Made by a program: the position numbers and the translations under genes
Assembly (NCBI RefSeq): GCF_019991125.1
Contig: NZ_JAGENB010000003.1
Location: 248,001-312,000 of the forward strand
DNA length: 64,000 nt
Direction of reading: 5' to 3'
Source: Phyllobacterium calauticae
GTDB lineage: Bacteria > Pseudomonadota > Alphaproteobacteria > Rhizobiales > Rhizobiaceae
Part shown: in pieces, positions 38,749 to 48,815 of the stretch
How the letters are laid out: each line of letters opens with the position of its first letter
How positions within the stretch are numbered: position 1 is the stretch's first letter
The notes under the pieces: generated by a model
What the model was told of the DNA's origin: nothing
What the model saw: the letters and a program-made list of their open reading frames with translations, nothing else
The model's database searches: none

Positions 38749-39231
38749 TCACACCCGGTGATACGGGTGCCCGGAAAGGATCGTGGTCGCACGGTAGAGC
38801 TGTTCCGCCACGAGAATCCGGACAATCTGGTGCGGCCAGGTCATGGCACCCAGCGCCAGAACAAGATCGGCACGCTTCCTTAAATCCGCATCGTGGCCGT
38901 CGGGCCCGCCTATCGCCAGGAGCAGCTGGCGTTTACCGTCGTCGCGAAACCGGGCGATTGCATTGGCGAAGTCTTCCGATGGCATGGTCTTGCCGCGCTC
39001 ATCGAGAAGAACGAGCACGCCGCCCTGATCCAGCGCTTCCAGTACTTTGGCGGACTCTTCCTGTTTGCGCAGGTCCGGCTGCTGGGCGCGGCTTTCGGTG
39101 ATTTCGGTGACGGAGTTGAATTCGAGGCCAAGCGGCGAACCGGTTTTCTTCAACCGGTCGAAATAACGGTCTGCCAGTTCCCGTTCGGGGCCAGATTTCA
39201 TCCGGCCCACGGCAAAAACGGTGATACGCAT
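38749..39231 (-). CDS. rlmH: 23S rRNA (pseudouridine1915-N3)-methyltransferase
   Basis: A 160-residue SPOUT methyltransferase that methylates pseudouridine 1915 in helix 69 of 23S rRNA. The knot motifs are LLLAIGGPDGHD and the C-terminal LALGAMTWPHQIVRILVAEQ followed by LYRATTILSGHPYHR, a nearly invariant ending. It follows rsfS in the usual order nadD-rsfS-rlmH. Confidence 0.97.
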   Translation of the reverse strand: MRITVFAVGRMKSGPERELADRYFDRLKKTGSPLGLEFNSVTEITESRAQQPDLRKQEESAKVLEALDQGGVLVLLDERGKTMPSEDFANAIARFRDDGKRQLLLAIGGPDGHDADLRKRADLVLALGAMTWPHQIVRILVAEQLYRATTILSGHPYHRV

Positions 39232-39399
39232 GGCACGTCCAGTCCTTTATCACTCGGCGCGAAGAATAGCTCTTCGGCGCATGACCGGTCCATATCCAGT
39301 AAGCCGCCCGAAGCATCCCGCTGGCGTTATGCCGGGATACCCCGATCCGTCAGAACTTTCTCACACAAGGCTCCGTGTGCCGTAACGGCACACTTTGCT

Positions 39400-39783
39400 C
39401 TAATGTACGGTTTCCCCGTCAAGTTCGGGAGCCTGCCACATCTTTTCGATGTTGTAGAACTCGCGCACTTCAGGACGGAAAATATGGATGATGATATCGC
39501 CCGTGTCGATCAGCACCCAGTCACCGCTGGAAAGACCTTCAACCTTCGCATTGTTTCCGTGACCGCTTTCCTTCAGCGCACGCAGGAGTTGATCAGCCAC
39601 CGCCGTTACGTGACGGTGCGAACGGCCCGATGCGATGACCATATGGTCGCCGATGACAGATTTTCCGCGAAGATCGATGGGGACAATTTTTTCAGCCTTG
39701 GAGTCATCGAGACTGGCAAGGACCGTCTGGAGGGCAAGAGAAACGGAAGTTGCACCGTTCATCTCCGCCGTTGAAGGTGCCAA
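39400..39783 (-). CDS. rsfS: Ribosomal silencing factor
   Basis: A 127-residue RsfS/Iojap protein that binds L14 on the 50S subunit and blocks subunit joining in starvation. DDSKAEKIVPIDLRGKS, GRSHRHVTAVADQLL and DWVLIDTGDIIIHIFRPEVR are family motifs. The start appears to be TTG at 39783, with AAGGA about 5 nt upstream; the first in-frame ATG (39762) abuts a GGAG with no spacer. It is 149 bp downstream of nadD. Confidence 0.93.
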   Translation of the reverse strand: MAPSTAEMNGATSVSLALQTVLASLDDSKAEKIVPIDLRGKSVIGDHMVIASGRSHRHVTAVADQLLRALKESGHGNNAKVEGLSSGDWVLIDTGDIIIHIFRPEVREFYNIEKMWQAPELDGETVH

Positions 39784-39932
39784 GGCATCCTTCTTCTGAA
39801 TTGCTGTTCTCAGTGTATTTCCTTTCCAATAAGAACAACGCGCCGCAGCCTTTAATCTTGCTGCACGTTATTAAGATAGGCAGAGTCGCATGACACTTTC
39901 AAGACGTCGCGACACGGCCTTTGTTCACGTTT

Positions 39933-40589
39933 TCATTCCTGCCGTTTTACGGCTCCGTTGCGTATCGCCGTCGATGACAGCGATGAACGCGGCCCGTGGA
40001 TGAAAGTCCAGGCCGGCGCGGGTGCCCGTGCCAGCAGCGGGGCGTCATCCTCATCGAAGCGGGCATAGTCAAACGTCTTGGCCATGCGCGACGAGAGAAA
40101 TGCCAGGGTCGAGCCCGGACGGTCGATCACGGCGATGGGAAACGTCATGGCAATCTTCTGCCAGCGCTGCCAGCGGTGAAAATCGGCAAGATTGTCCGCT
40201 CCCATGATCCAGACAAAATTCACACCCGGATTGCGCGCCTTGATCAAAGCCAGCGTGTCGGCCGTGTAGCGCACATTATAGGCCGCTTCGAACGCCGTCA
40301 CCTTGATGCGCGGGTCATGCACCTGCTGCTCACACAATTTCAGCCGTTCCGCCAGAGGAGCCAGATGGCGCGTGTCCTTCAGCGGATTGCCCGGCGTAAC
40401 GATCCACCAGAGCTGGTCGAGCTGCAGCCGGCGCAGCGAGATTTCCGCCACCAGCGCGTGGCCCGCATGGGGCGGATTGAACGATCCGCCAAACAGCCCG
40501 ACGGTCATGCCCTTTTCAACGAAAGGCATGCGCAGATGCGCATCGCTCACGCCGGGAAAATCGTGACGTAACGCATCGATGGATGTCAC
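39933..40589 (-). CDS. nadD: Nicotinate-nucleotide adenylyltransferase
   Basis: An enzyme of up to 218 residues that adenylates nicotinate mononucleotide in NAD synthesis. The nucleotidyltransferase motif is [14 protein letters not shown] and the C-terminal motif is SSTAIRNGA. The start is unclear: a GTG at 40589 overlaps the proA stop, whereas ATGs at 40529 and 40508 are also in frame; the conserved domain begins right after 40508. Co-transcribed with proA. Confidence 0.93.
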   Translation of the reverse strand: MTSIDALRHDFPGVSDAHLRMPFVEKGMTVGLFGGSFNPPHAGHALVAEISLRRLQLDQLWWIVTPGNPLKDTRHLAPLAERLKLCEQQVHDPRIKVTAFEAAYNVRYTADTLALIKARNPGVNFVWIMGADNLADFHRWQRWQKIAMTFPIAVIDRPGSTLAFLSSRMAKTFDYARFDEDDAPLLARAPAPAWTFIHGPRSSLSSTAIRNGAVKRQE

Positions 40590-41869
40590 GGGCGGGTCTG
40601 GCCATTGCCGCGCACGCGGTATTTGAAGGATGTTAATTGCTCCACACCCACGGGGCCCCGTGCGTGCATCTTGCCCGTCGCGATGCCGATTTCCGCGCCC
40701 ATGCCGAATTCACCGCCGTCGGCGAACTGTGTCGAGGCGTTGTGCAGCAGGATGGCAGAGTCGATTTCGTTGAAGAACCGCTCGACCACGTGCACATCTT
40801 CGGCAATCACCGCTTCCGTATGGTGGGACGAATAGTGATTGATATGCGCGATCGCGTCGCCAATACCGTCAACCAGCTTCACGGATATGATGGCATCGAG
40901 ATATTCCGTCGACCAGTCTTCCTCCGTCGCCGGTTTTGCTTCGGCAAACAGCTGGACCACTGCGGCGTCACCGCGAATTTCGCACCCTGCTGCCTGCAAA
41001 TCCTCAAGCAGCGGCAACAGGCGGGCGGGGGCGATCAGCCGGTCGAGCAGCAGTGTCTCGGCCGAACCGCAGACGCCGGTCCGGCGCATCTTGGCATTGA
41101 CGATGATCCGGCGCGCCATGTCGAGATCGGCCGAGGCGTCAACATAGACATGGCAGAGCCCTTCCAGATGGGCAAAGACCGGCACGCGCGCTTCCGCCTG
41201 TACCCGGGCCACGAGACTCTTGCCGCCACGGGGAATAATGACGTCGAGATTGCCGTCCAGCCCCTTCAGCATTTCACCGACCGCGGCACGGTCCGTCACC
41301 GGGATGAGCTGGATGGCATCCCTGGGCAAACCCGCCGCTTCGAGCCCTTCGGTCAGCGCTGCATGGATGGCGCGGGAGGAGTGGGCGGAATCCGACCCGC
41401 CGCGCAGGATGACGGCATTGCCCGACTTCAGGCAAAGGGCACCCGCATCGGCTGTTACATTCGGGCGGCTTTCGTAAATCACGCCGATAACACCGAGCGG
41501 CGTGCGCACGCGCTCGATATGCAGGCCGTTGGGACGGTCCCATTCGGCAATGATGTCCCCGACGGGGTCCTTGAGGGCGGCAATGGTGCGGATGCTTTCC
41601 GAGATCGCGGCGATACGGCTGGCATCCAGTTTCAGCCGGTCGAGCAGCGAGGCGGCCATCCCGGCCTTTTCACCATCGGCCATATCCTGCCGGTTGGCGT
41701 CCAGAATCTCCGGGGCACGGCGATCCACCGCATCCGCCATGGCGATCAGGGCAATCATTTTCTGTTCCGGCGAAGCGATGGACAGCGGCTGGGCAGCGGC
41801 ACGGGCCTTGCGGCCGACTCCGGCCATCAATTCAGCAACGTCGTCAATCGGTTCGACCCGTCCCAGCAT
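40586..41869 (-). CDS. proA: Gamma-glutamyl phosphate reductase
   Basis: A 427-residue NADPH-dependent reductase, second step of proline synthesis from glutamate. The catalytic Cys267 lies in [31 protein letters not shown] and IPRGGKSLV are family motifs. It starts 3 nt after the proB stop, and its own stop overlaps the presumed start of nadD. Confidence 0.97.
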   Translation of the reverse strand: MLGRVEPIDDVAELMAGVGRKARAAAQPLSIASPEQKMIALIAMADAVDRRAPEILDANRQDMADGEKAGMAASLLDRLKLDASRIAAISESIRTIAALKDPVGDIIAEWDRPNGLHIERVRTPLGVIGVIYESRPNVTADAGALCLKSGNAVILRGGSDSAHSSRAIHAALTEGLEAAGLPRDAIQLIPVTDRAAVGEMLKGLDGNLDVIIPRGGKSLVARVQAEARVPVFAHLEGLCHVYVDASADLDMARRIIVNAKMRRTGVCGSAETLLLDRLIAPARLLPLLEDLQAAGCEIRGDAAVVQLFAEAKPATEEDWSTEYLDAIISVKLVDGIGDAIAHINHYSSHHTEAVIAEDVHVVERFFNEIDSAILLHNASTQFADGGEFGMGAEIGIATGKMHARGPVGVEQLTSFKYRVRGNGQTRP

Positions 41870-41872
41870 TTC

Positions 41873-43039
41873 TCACTCCTTCGCAGCACGTTTTGCTGCA
41901 CGTACAACCAGATCATCCCGGTGAATCATCGCCGACCGGGCATCGTAACCGAGGATCGCGGCAATCTCATTGGTCTTGCGTCCTGCAATCCTTACGGCAT
42001 CTGCGGCATCGTACGCAATAAGGCCGCGCGCGGCTTCGCGTCCATCCGGACCGACAACCGCAACCGTATCGCCGCGGGTGAACTGACCGGCAACGTCACG
42101 GACACCGGCAGCCAGAAGCGATTTGCCGGATTTGAGCGCCGTCAGCGCACCCTCGTCGATCACCAGACGCCCGGCCGGCTCGAGATTGCCCGATATCCAC
42201 GTCTTCCATGCGTTCACCGGATTGAGGCTCGGCTTGAACAGGGTCGACCGCTCGCCCGCATCGATGGCACCCAGCGGATGCATGCGCGTGCCGGAGGCAA
42301 TGATCATCGCCGTGCCCGCCGCATTGGCAATCTTGCCGGCATCGAGCTTGGTCTTCATGCCGCCGCGCGAATATTCCGACGCGGCCGCGCCGGCCATGGC
42401 CTCGATGTCAGGGGTGATGGCGTCGACAACCGGCAGGAACTGCGCATCGGGATTCTGATGCGGCGGCGCGGTATAGAGCCCGTCAATGTCGGACAGGAGA
42501 ATCAGGAGGTCCGCCCCCATCATCGTCGCCACCCGCGCGGCAAGGCGGTCATTGTCGCCATAACGGATTTCCGTGGTCGCCACCGTGTCATTCTCATTGA
42601 TGACGGGTACGGCCTTGAGCCGCAGCAGGGTGCCGACCGTGGCGCGGGCATTGAGATAGCGGCGGCGTTCCTCGGTATCCGACAGGGTCAAGAGAATTTG
42701 GCCCGCGCGCAGCTGATGCCCGCCCAGCACCTCGGAATAGGCTTTGGCAAGCTCGATCTGGCCCGCCGCAGCAGCAGCCTGGCTTTCCTCCAGCCGTAGC
42801 GCGCCCTTCGGCAGTCCGAGCACCGTCCGCCCTAGGGCGATGGCGCCGGAGGAGACGATCATTACCTCGACACCTGCCTGCACCAGCTTTGCCACATCGG
42901 CGCCGAGGCTCTCCAGCCAGTCGCGCTTCAGCCCCTTGGCGCGGTCCACCAGCAATGCCGAACCGATCTTGACCACGATCCGCCGATAGGCGGAAAGCTT
43001 GAGGGTGGCGGGAGAAGCGAGCTCGTTCTGCACGGACAT
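41873..43039 (-). CDS. proB: Glutamate 5-kinase
   Basis: A 388-residue kinase that phosphorylates glutamate to gamma-glutamyl phosphate, the feedback-controlled first step of proline synthesis. It has the amino-acid kinase domain ([43 protein letters not shown]) and a C-terminal PUA domain ([20 protein letters not shown]). The ATG at 43039 ([10 protein letters not shown]) lies 7 nt after the obgE stop, so they form one operon. Confidence 0.97.
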   Translation of the reverse strand: MSVQNELASPATLKLSAYRRIVVKIGSALLVDRAKGLKRDWLESLGADVAKLVQAGVEVMIVSSGAIALGRTVLGLPKGALRLEESQAAAAAGQIELAKAYSEVLGGHQLRAGQILLTLSDTEERRRYLNARATVGTLLRLKAVPVINENDTVATTEIRYGDNDRLAARVATMMGADLLILLSDIDGLYTAPPHQNPDAQFLPVVDAITPDIEAMAGAAASEYSRGGMKTKLDAGKIANAAGTAMIIASGTRMHPLGAIDAGERSTLFKPSLNPVNAWKTWISGNLEPAGRLVIDEGALTALKSGKSLLAAGVRDVAGQFTRGDTVAVVGPDGREAARGLIAYDAADAVRIAGRKTNEIAAILGYDARSAMIHRDDLVVRAAKRAAKE

Positions 43040-43046
43040 GATGCAC

Positions 43047-44087
<1,041 letters not shown>

Positions 44088-44140
44088 TCAGTCCTTTTTG
44101 ATGTCCCGAGCCATTACAGGAAAATACGCGGGAAGAAAAC

Positions 44141-44168
44141 TGGCCGTCGCAAGAGATCGCGGCGGCCA
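44141..44168 (-). terminator. Hairpin between the GNAT gene and obgE
   Basis: TGGCCG with CGGCCA and an inner CGC/GCG pair around a short loop, followed on the minus strand by GTTTTC. Probably a weak or partial terminator within the cluster. Confidence 0.4.
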
Positions 44169-44176
44169 ATTGTAAT

Positions 44177-44800
44177 TTATGCGTTCCAGCTGCGAAGCCC
44201 GATCCATGTCCGGCGATCCAGCATATAGCGTTCGACGGGCACATTGCCTGCAGCGAGCGAATCCATCATGCCGGTATTGGCATACTGGAACCCGCTCTTG
44301 TAGAGCACGCGCCGCGAACCGATATTGGAGACCCGGCACGACGCATGCAGCTTTTCCACCTGCGTGGCGCGGAACACGAGATCCACCAGCGCATGGGCGG
44401 TTTCCGTGGCATAGCCCTTGCCCCAGTAAGGCTCGCCTAGCCAATAGCCGATCTCCAGCTCATCCCGGCGAGGCTCGCTCATCCGCAAGTCCTTGCTGCG
44501 GCGGTAATTGATGCCGCAGCAGCCGATGAAGGTGCCGGATTGCGCAAGGGTAATCGCGTAGACGCATTTGCCGATCTCGCCCGCATTGGCGCGGCGCACG
44601 AAGTCCACCGCATGATCCTGCGTGTAGGGATGGGGCATGCGGGAAAGCATTTCCGCCACACGGGGATTGTCGGCGAGACGGGCAATTGCGTCAACGTCCT
44701 CGGTGTGCGGCGCGCGCAGGACCAGGCGTTCGGTCACGAGGACCGGACAGTCTATCAGATCCAGCCTGTCTTCATCGTCTTCCAGTAATTCGGCAACCAT
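44177..44800 (-). CDS. GNAT-family N-acetyltransferase (RimJ/RimL-like)
   Basis: A 207-residue GNAT protein. TERLVLRAPHTEDVDAIARL at the N-terminus and ELEIGYWLGEPYWGKGYATE, with the acetyl-CoA loop, mark the RimJ/RimL branch that acetylates protein N-termini, often of ribosomal proteins. GGAGG lies 8 nt before the ATG at 44800. Its place between rpmA and obgE is recurrent in rhizobia. The substrate is unknown. Confidence 0.85.
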   Translation of the reverse strand: MVAELLEDDEDRLDLIDCPVLVTERLVLRAPHTEDVDAIARLADNPRVAEMLSRMPHPYTQDHAVDFVRRANAGEIGKCVYAITLAQSGTFIGCCGINYRRSKDLRMSEPRRDELEIGYWLGEPYWGKGYATETAHALVDLVFRATQVEKLHASCRVSNIGSRRVLYKSGFQYANTGMMDSLAAGNVPVERYMLDRRTWIGLRSWNA

Positions 44801-44820
44801 TTTGCTATCCTCCAGATGCG

Positions 44821-44850
44821 AAAAGGGAGATGGGTGAAACCCCATCTCCC
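44821..44850 (-). terminator. Intrinsic terminator downstream of rpmA
   Basis: GGGAGATGGG and CCCATCTCCC, 10 perfect pairs around a 6-nt loop. On the minus strand they are followed by TTTTC. Confidence 0.8.
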
Positions 44851-44919
44851 CTTTGATCTCTTGGCTTGGATGCCAGTCACCGGGTCCGATGGGGACGCCG
44901 GTGCTTCAAGCAGGACCAG

Positions 44920-45192
44920 CTATTCTGCTGCTTCGGCGATCGGGTTCACGATCGACACGAAACTACGGCCGTTGGCTTTGGTACGGAAAGATACAACACC
45001 GGCTTCAAGTGCGAAGAGTGTATGATCCTTGCCAATGCCAACATTGACGCCCGCATGCCATTTGGTGCCGCGTTGACGAACGAGGATGTTGCCAGCAAGC
45101 ACGCGCTCGCCGCCAAACTTCTTCACGCCAAGACGCTTTGATTCGGAATCACGACCGTTGCGCGACGAACCACCAGCTTTTTTGTGTGCCAT
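44920..45192 (-). CDS. rpmA: 50S ribosomal protein L27
   Basis: A 90-residue L27 whose start [20 protein letters not shown] is diagnostic; the N-terminal tail reaches the peptidyl-transferase centre. There is no cleavable N-terminal extension as in Firmicutes. It is 24 bp downstream of rplU. Confidence 0.98.
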   Translation of the reverse strand: MAHKKAGGSSRNGRDSESKRLGVKKFGGERVLAGNILVRQRGTKWHAGVNVGIGKDHTLFALEAGVVSFRTKANGRSFVSIVNPIAEAAE

Positions 45193-45216
45193 GGGATTGC
45201 TCCTTTAAACCTGTTC

Positions 45217-45696
45217 TTACTCGCCCGAAGCGGGCTTTTCGGCCTTGGCAGCAGCCTTCTTCGGCGCAGCTTTGGCTTTCGGGGCGGCTTTCGTCTCGGT
45301 TGCTTCCGCAGCGGCAGCTTCCACCTTCGGAGCAGGCTTCTTGTTGACCGGCTTGTCAGCGGCAGTCTTCGAAGGCTTGGCACCACCCGTCAGGATCTCG
45401 GCGATCCGGATCGTCGTCAGTTCCTGACGATGACCGCGTGTACGCTTGGAGTTCTGGCGGCGACGCTTCTTGAAAGCGATGACCTTGCGTGCCCGGCCCT
45501 GCTCGACGACTTCGGCTGTGACCAGCGCGCCGCCAACGGTCGGAGCACCGATCGTAGCGTCTGCACCGACGCCAACCATCAGAACTTCGGCAAATTCAAC
45601 GATATCACCGGCATTGCCGGCAACTTTCTCGACCTTCAGAAGGTCATTGGCGGCAACGCGATACTGCTTACCACCGGTCTTGATGACTGCGAACAT
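45217..45696 (-). CDS. rplU: 50S ribosomal protein L21 with long Ala/Lys C-terminal tail
   Basis: A 159-residue L21. [20 protein letters not shown] and the basic [20 protein letters not shown] segment define the ribosomal domain (about 1-103). The remaining 56 residues are an Ala/Lys/Pro-rich extension, common among rhizobial L21 proteins, with no recognisable fold. It heads the rplU-rpmA operon. Confidence 0.97.
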   Translation of the reverse strand: MFAVIKTGGKQYRVAANDLLKVEKVAGNAGDIVEFAEVLMVGVGADATIGAPTVGGALVTAEVVEQGRARKVIAFKKRRRQNSKRTRGHRQELTTIRIAEILTGGAKPSKTAADKPVNKKPAPKVEAAAAEATETKAAPKAKAAPKKAAAKAEKPASGE

Positions 45697-45916
45697 TTTA
45701 TGCCCTTTCGGCGTTCGGTTCGGTTTTTTGCCGTTTGAAGGGCGCTAACCGTCTTTTTGTCAGTCGTGACATATTAATCGAAAGATGCCTGCAACCCTTG
45801 CGGATCCGGGCATCCGGACTCAAAAACAAACGGCGCGGAGAATCCCCCACGCCAGTCGTCGGGCGCTTATAAGGTGAGGATTATGCGAGAGTCAAGAAAT
45901 TTAACGCAAAATTGCT

Positions 45917-45945
45917 CTTGTATCCTTGCGCTTTGCCCGCTATCT
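45917..45945 (+). promoter_or_regulatory. Sigma70-like promoter
   Basis: CTTGTA and CTATCT with a 17-nt spacer, close to the alphaproteobacterial consensus (CTTGAC, 17 nt, CTATAT). It reads toward tRNA-Ser. Confidence 0.45.
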
Positions 45946-45951
45946 AGCGCG

Positions 45952-46044
45952 TCGCACGCTCAAGCCAAGTCCTTCGGGACATCGCGGCATCGGCAGGGAG
46001 AACATCCCGGCTTTATCAGGCGTCTGTCCACGACAGGCGCTTTT
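45952..46044 (+). ncRNA. Candidate small RNA upstream of tRNA-Ser
   Basis: After the promoter-like pair at 45917-45945 come three hairpins: GTCC-TTCG-GGAC, GGGA-GAACA-TCCC and GCGTCTGTC-CAC-GACAGGCGC, the last followed by TTTT (46041-46044). The whole looks like a transcription unit of about 90 nt ending 4 nt before the tRNA. I recognise no known family. It may instead be the 5' leader of the tRNA. Confidence 0.35.
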
Positions 46045-46048
46045 ACGC

Positions 46049-46138
46049 GGAGAGGTGGCTGAGTGGTTGAAAGCACCGCACTCGAAATGCGGCATGGGGG
46101 CAACTCCATCGGGGGTTCAAATCCCTCCCTCTCCGCCA
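46049..46138 (+). tRNA. tRNA-Ser(CGA)
   Basis: A 90-nt class II tRNA. The acceptor stem GGAGAGG (46049-46055) pairs with CCTCTCC (46128-46134). The anticodon loop CTCGAAA gives anticodon CGA, reading UCG. It has the long variable arm of serine tRNAs, the T-loop GGTTCAAAT, discriminator G and an encoded CCA end. Confidence 0.96.
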
Positions 46139-46224
46139 TTACTTTCCTGAAGACGCGTCTCCAGACTTAAGCCCGGTCCGCTTCGCCGGACAGTTCAACC
46201 ACATCCACGCAAACGGCGAAATGC

Positions 46225-47016
46225 CTACCTCTCCCCGAGCGGCGTGACGCGCATCGAACCGTGGCCGCGCTGTTCGACCGCCGGCTGGCCGTAATATTCC
46301 ACCCTGCCGCTGCCGTTCACCGAAATATCCAGCGTGTTCTTTGCCTGGACCAAGGCGCTGCCGCTTCCCGAAATATCCACCTTCGTAACATCGGTGGCCA
46401 GGTCGCCATTGTTATAGGCGCCCGAGCCGTCCAGATCGAGTTCCTGCGTCTGCGCCTTGCCGCCAAGGCTGATCTGCCCCGATCCGGTGATCGCGGCAGC
46501 GACATCGCCGGCCGCTATATTGTCCAGCTTTACGCTGCCCGAGCCGGTGACCCGGGGCAGGATCTGCTCAGCGCTCAGCGCGTCGAATTGGATATCGCCG
46601 GAGCCGGACAAATCGATCTTCACCGTGCTGCCTTTGAATGCGCCGGCGCGGATGCTGCCGGAACCGGACAATGTGACCCGGCTGAGGTCCTTGACCGTAA
46701 TATCGTATGCAACCGTTTTCGACGGCACGATTTCGATCCTGCCCCGGGTGCCAAGCACGAGATCGCCGCCGCGAACACCGATATCCAGCAGCGGGAGGAT
46801 ATTGTCGTCCGTCGTGACGACGAGACTCTCGCCGTCGCCCTGCTTCATCTGGACATTGCCGATACCTTCCAGCGTAATCCCGTCGAATGTCTCGATATCG
46901 ATCGTCTTGGCAATGACATGTCCCGAACCGGCGATCTGCTCTTTCTTGAGAATCTCGAAGGAAACCAGAGCAATGAAAAACAAAACAACCAGAAACATGC
47001 CAGACATGCGAGCCAT
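46225..47016 (-). CDS. DUF2807 envelope protein, beta-solenoid-like
   Basis: A 263-residue protein. One N-terminal hydrophobic helix (residues 5-22, MFLVVLFFIALVSFEIL) acts as a signal anchor. The rest has many short repeats of the type LSGSGSI, DLSGSGDI, VTGSGSV and DISGSGSA, typical of DUF2807 (putative auto-transporter head GIN domain), which folds as a right-handed beta structure. GGAGG lies 7 nt before the ATG. The location is probably periplasmic. Function is unknown for the family. Confidence 0.82.
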   Translation of the reverse strand: MARMSGMFLVVLFFIALVSFEILKKEQIAGSGHVIAKTIDIETFDGITLEGIGNVQMKQGDGESLVVTTDDNILPLLDIGVRGGDLVLGTRGRIEIVPSKTVAYDITVKDLSRVTLSGSGSIRAGAFKGSTVKIDLSGSGDIQFDALSAEQILPRVTGSGSVKLDNIAAGDVAAAITGSGQISLGGKAQTQELDLDGSGAYNNGDLATDVTKVDISGSGSALVQAKNTLDISVNGSGRVEYYGQPAVEQRGHGSMRVTPLGER

Positions 47017-47104
47017 TACGAAGCCTCCATAGGCGCGGCAATATACATCGCACGGATTACGGCAACATGTCCGCAAGGCGTCAAGACCGTTTGAAATGTG
47101 GGGG

Positions 47105-47257
47105 CTAACCCGTCGCCCGGAACAGCCCGACAATGCGGCCCAGCAGAGACATTGCCGGATAGAACAAAACCGAACTCACACCGGCAGCGAACACAAGCAC
47201 CAGAACAAACAATACCGGTGACAGGGAGGCAGATTGCGGGGGTTCCGGCTCAACCAT
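47105..47257 (-). CDS. Small 50-residue membrane protein
   Basis: A short ORF encoding 50 residues, with acidic, proline-rich MVEPEPPQSASLSP, one hydrophobic helix (about 15-36, LFVLVLVFAAGVSSVLFYPA) and a C-terminus ending RIVGLFRATG. The ATG follows the lipoprotein gene's stop by 3 nt, and AGGGG lies 7 nt upstream, so it is probably translated and co-transcribed with that gene. No family is recognised. It is easily missed because of its size. Confidence 0.6.
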   Translation of the reverse strand: MVEPEPPQSASLSPVLFVLVLVFAAGVSSVLFYPAMSLLGRIVGLFRATG

Positions 47258-47260
47258 GCA

Positions 47261-47632
47261 TCATCCCCTGGTTTTGCGCGCCTCGAATTCGACCCTGACT
47301 TTCTCCGCCAGTTTCAGCAGCGTATCCTTGCACGACTTGCGGTCCATATCCGTTGGCTGCCTCGGTGACGCGATCAGGCCTTTCAGCCAGCCGCGAACGG
47401 TCCGGTCAGCCTCCTCAGGTGAGCGGCCAAGCGCCTTGAGGATCGTCTCGCTGCTTTCAATGGCGGAGTAATGCGGCTCGCGGCCAAGCGCATTCTGGCA
47501 CCGATAGGATGTGGTCACCAGTTGTTTGACATCCGCCACAAGCGCGGCTTCGCCGCTCCTGCCGCCGGATGGCGTCGTGCAGCCCGCAAGTGCCGCAATC
47601 AAAAGTCCCGTTCCGATCACATTGAACCGCAT
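47261..47632 (-). CDS. Small lipoprotein of unknown function
   Basis: A 123-residue protein with a lipoprotein signal peptide (MRFNVIGTGLLIAALAGC, Cys18). The mature part is helical and contains three further Cys/aromatic positions but no motif I recognise. GGGGG lies 5 nt before the ATG at 47632. It seems to form a two-gene unit with the 50-residue membrane protein downstream. Confidence 0.7.
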   Translation of the reverse strand: MRFNVIGTGLLIAALAGCTTPSGGRSGEAALVADVKQLVTTSYRCQNALGREPHYSAIESSETILKALGRSPEEADRTVRGWLKGLIASPRQPTDMDRKSCKDTLLKLAEKVRVEFEARKTRG

Positions 47633-47722
47633 CATATCCCCCATACAGGGTTGCAACGCTATCCATCGAATGCCGGTGTGTCGAGCACTAGCTTGAGCGC
47701 CTATGCGGCGGCGATCCCGGAT

Positions 47723-48709
47723 TCAGCGCCGCCCGTTATACTCCGGAACCTTGCTGTCTCCACCGAACAGAACGTCCCGCGGATTGCTGTCAAAGTTCGA
47801 AATCGCCCGTTCGATAGAGTCGACCGAGCGCCGGCTGTCGGAAATGAACTTTTGCGCGTTGCGCAGCTTTTCACCGGTATAGGTTCCCAGTGTTTTCAGG
47901 ATTGGCGCCAGCCGGGCCTGCAGGCTGTCAGCCGTATCGCGATAGGATTGCAGCTGTTCGCGGATATTGGCGACCGTGCTGCCCTTGTCTTCGGAGAGTT
48001 CCTTGTCCAGCTTCGTCAGCGCATCGTCGACTTTGACAGAAGCCTGGTTGATCCGCGACATGGTTTCACGCGCATCCTGTATCACCGCTTGCACGTCCTG
48101 TGCCCGCTGTCCGTAACGGTTGATCATATCCGTGCTGTCGGCAAGCTGCTGGGTGAACGCCTTGGCTTCGTGCGCCCGGTCGAGCGCCGGCCCTTTCATC
48201 TCGTCCAGATAGTTTTCGGTGGCATCCATGGCACGATCCACGCGCTGCAGCACATCCTGCACCGTCTGGACAAGGGTTTTCAGGGATGACGGGTCAATAT
48301 CGATACGCGCGACCGTATCTTCCTTTTCCGCTTCTTCAAGGAGCTTCGGTTCATAACTCTTGCCGCCCTTCAACTCGATATAGGCCTGCCCGGTCAAAAG
48401 GACGAAAGCCAGCTGCGCCTGGGTCGACCGCGTGATTGGCGTGGTTGCATCGATCTGCGTCTGGGCGATCACCACATCGGGATTGCTGGCATCGACGAAA
48501 AGCCGGGTCACGTCGCCAACCTTCAGACCGTTGAACAGAACCTGGCTTTTCACGGCCAGTCCCGTAACAGAGCCTGGAATGCGGATCTCAAGCATTGCCG
48601 TGGGCCGCGTGTCGCCCAAACGCTCGATCCAGTAGACGAAACCAAGGGCCAGCGCACTCACCAGCAGGGTGAAAATACTGACCACAAGATAATTGGCCTT
48701 GGTTTCCAT
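47723..48709 (-). CDS. MlaD/MCE-family lipid-transport protein
   Basis: A 328-residue protein with one N-terminal transmembrane helix (NYLVVSIFTLLVSALALGF) and the periplasmic MCE domain at about 38-118 (IRIPGSVTGLAVKSQVLFNG). A long helical, coiled-coil-prone C-terminus follows (about 130-300). Such proteins form hexamers that move phospholipids between membranes with an MlaFE-type ABC transporter. No permease or ATPase gene is beside it here, so any partners must be encoded elsewhere. Confidence 0.85.
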   Translation of the reverse strand: METKANYLVVSIFTLLVSALALGFVYWIERLGDTRPTAMLEIRIPGSVTGLAVKSQVLFNGLKVGDVTRLFVDASNPDVVIAQTQIDATTPITRSTQAQLAFVLLTGQAYIELKGGKSYEPKLLEEAEKEDTVARIDIDPSSLKTLVQTVQDVLQRVDRAMDATENYLDEMKGPALDRAHEAKAFTQQLADSTDMINRYGQRAQDVQAVIQDARETMSRINQASVKVDDALTKLDKELSEDKGSTVANIREQLQSYRDTADSLQARLAPILKTLGTYTGEKLRNAQKFISDSRRSVDSIERAISNFDSNPRDVLFGGDSKVPEYNGRR

Positions 48710-48815
48710 TCACAATTCCATTCATTCAGGCCGACAGATTTGCAACCTTATCGTGCAATATCCCTAACCCTGCGCGTCAAAGAACGCCACCACCTTCTTA
48801 TGGTTCCGTCACAGG

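Larger units (their letters stand above)
45697..46048. other. Intergenic region: rplU promoter and possible small RNA
   Basis: About 350 bp without a credible protein gene. The left part should hold the rplU-rpmA promoter on the minus strand. The right part contains a plus-strand promoter-like pair, three hairpins and a T-tract just before tRNA-Ser (see 45952-46044). Confidence 0.5.

Noticed and set aside
40637-42799. Open frame of 720 codons on the plus strand opposite proA and proB
   Set aside because: It spans two certain genes on the other strand, has no ribosome site or domain and is a codon-bias shadow.
45217-45390. Helix-hairpin-helix extension on L21, as seen in some rhizobia
   Set aside because: Here the extension is only Ala/Lys/Pro-rich, without the GIGP-type motif.
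46049-46224. Integrated element next to tRNA-Ser
   Set aside because: No integrase, no repeat of the tRNA 3' end and no change of composition were seen within the window.
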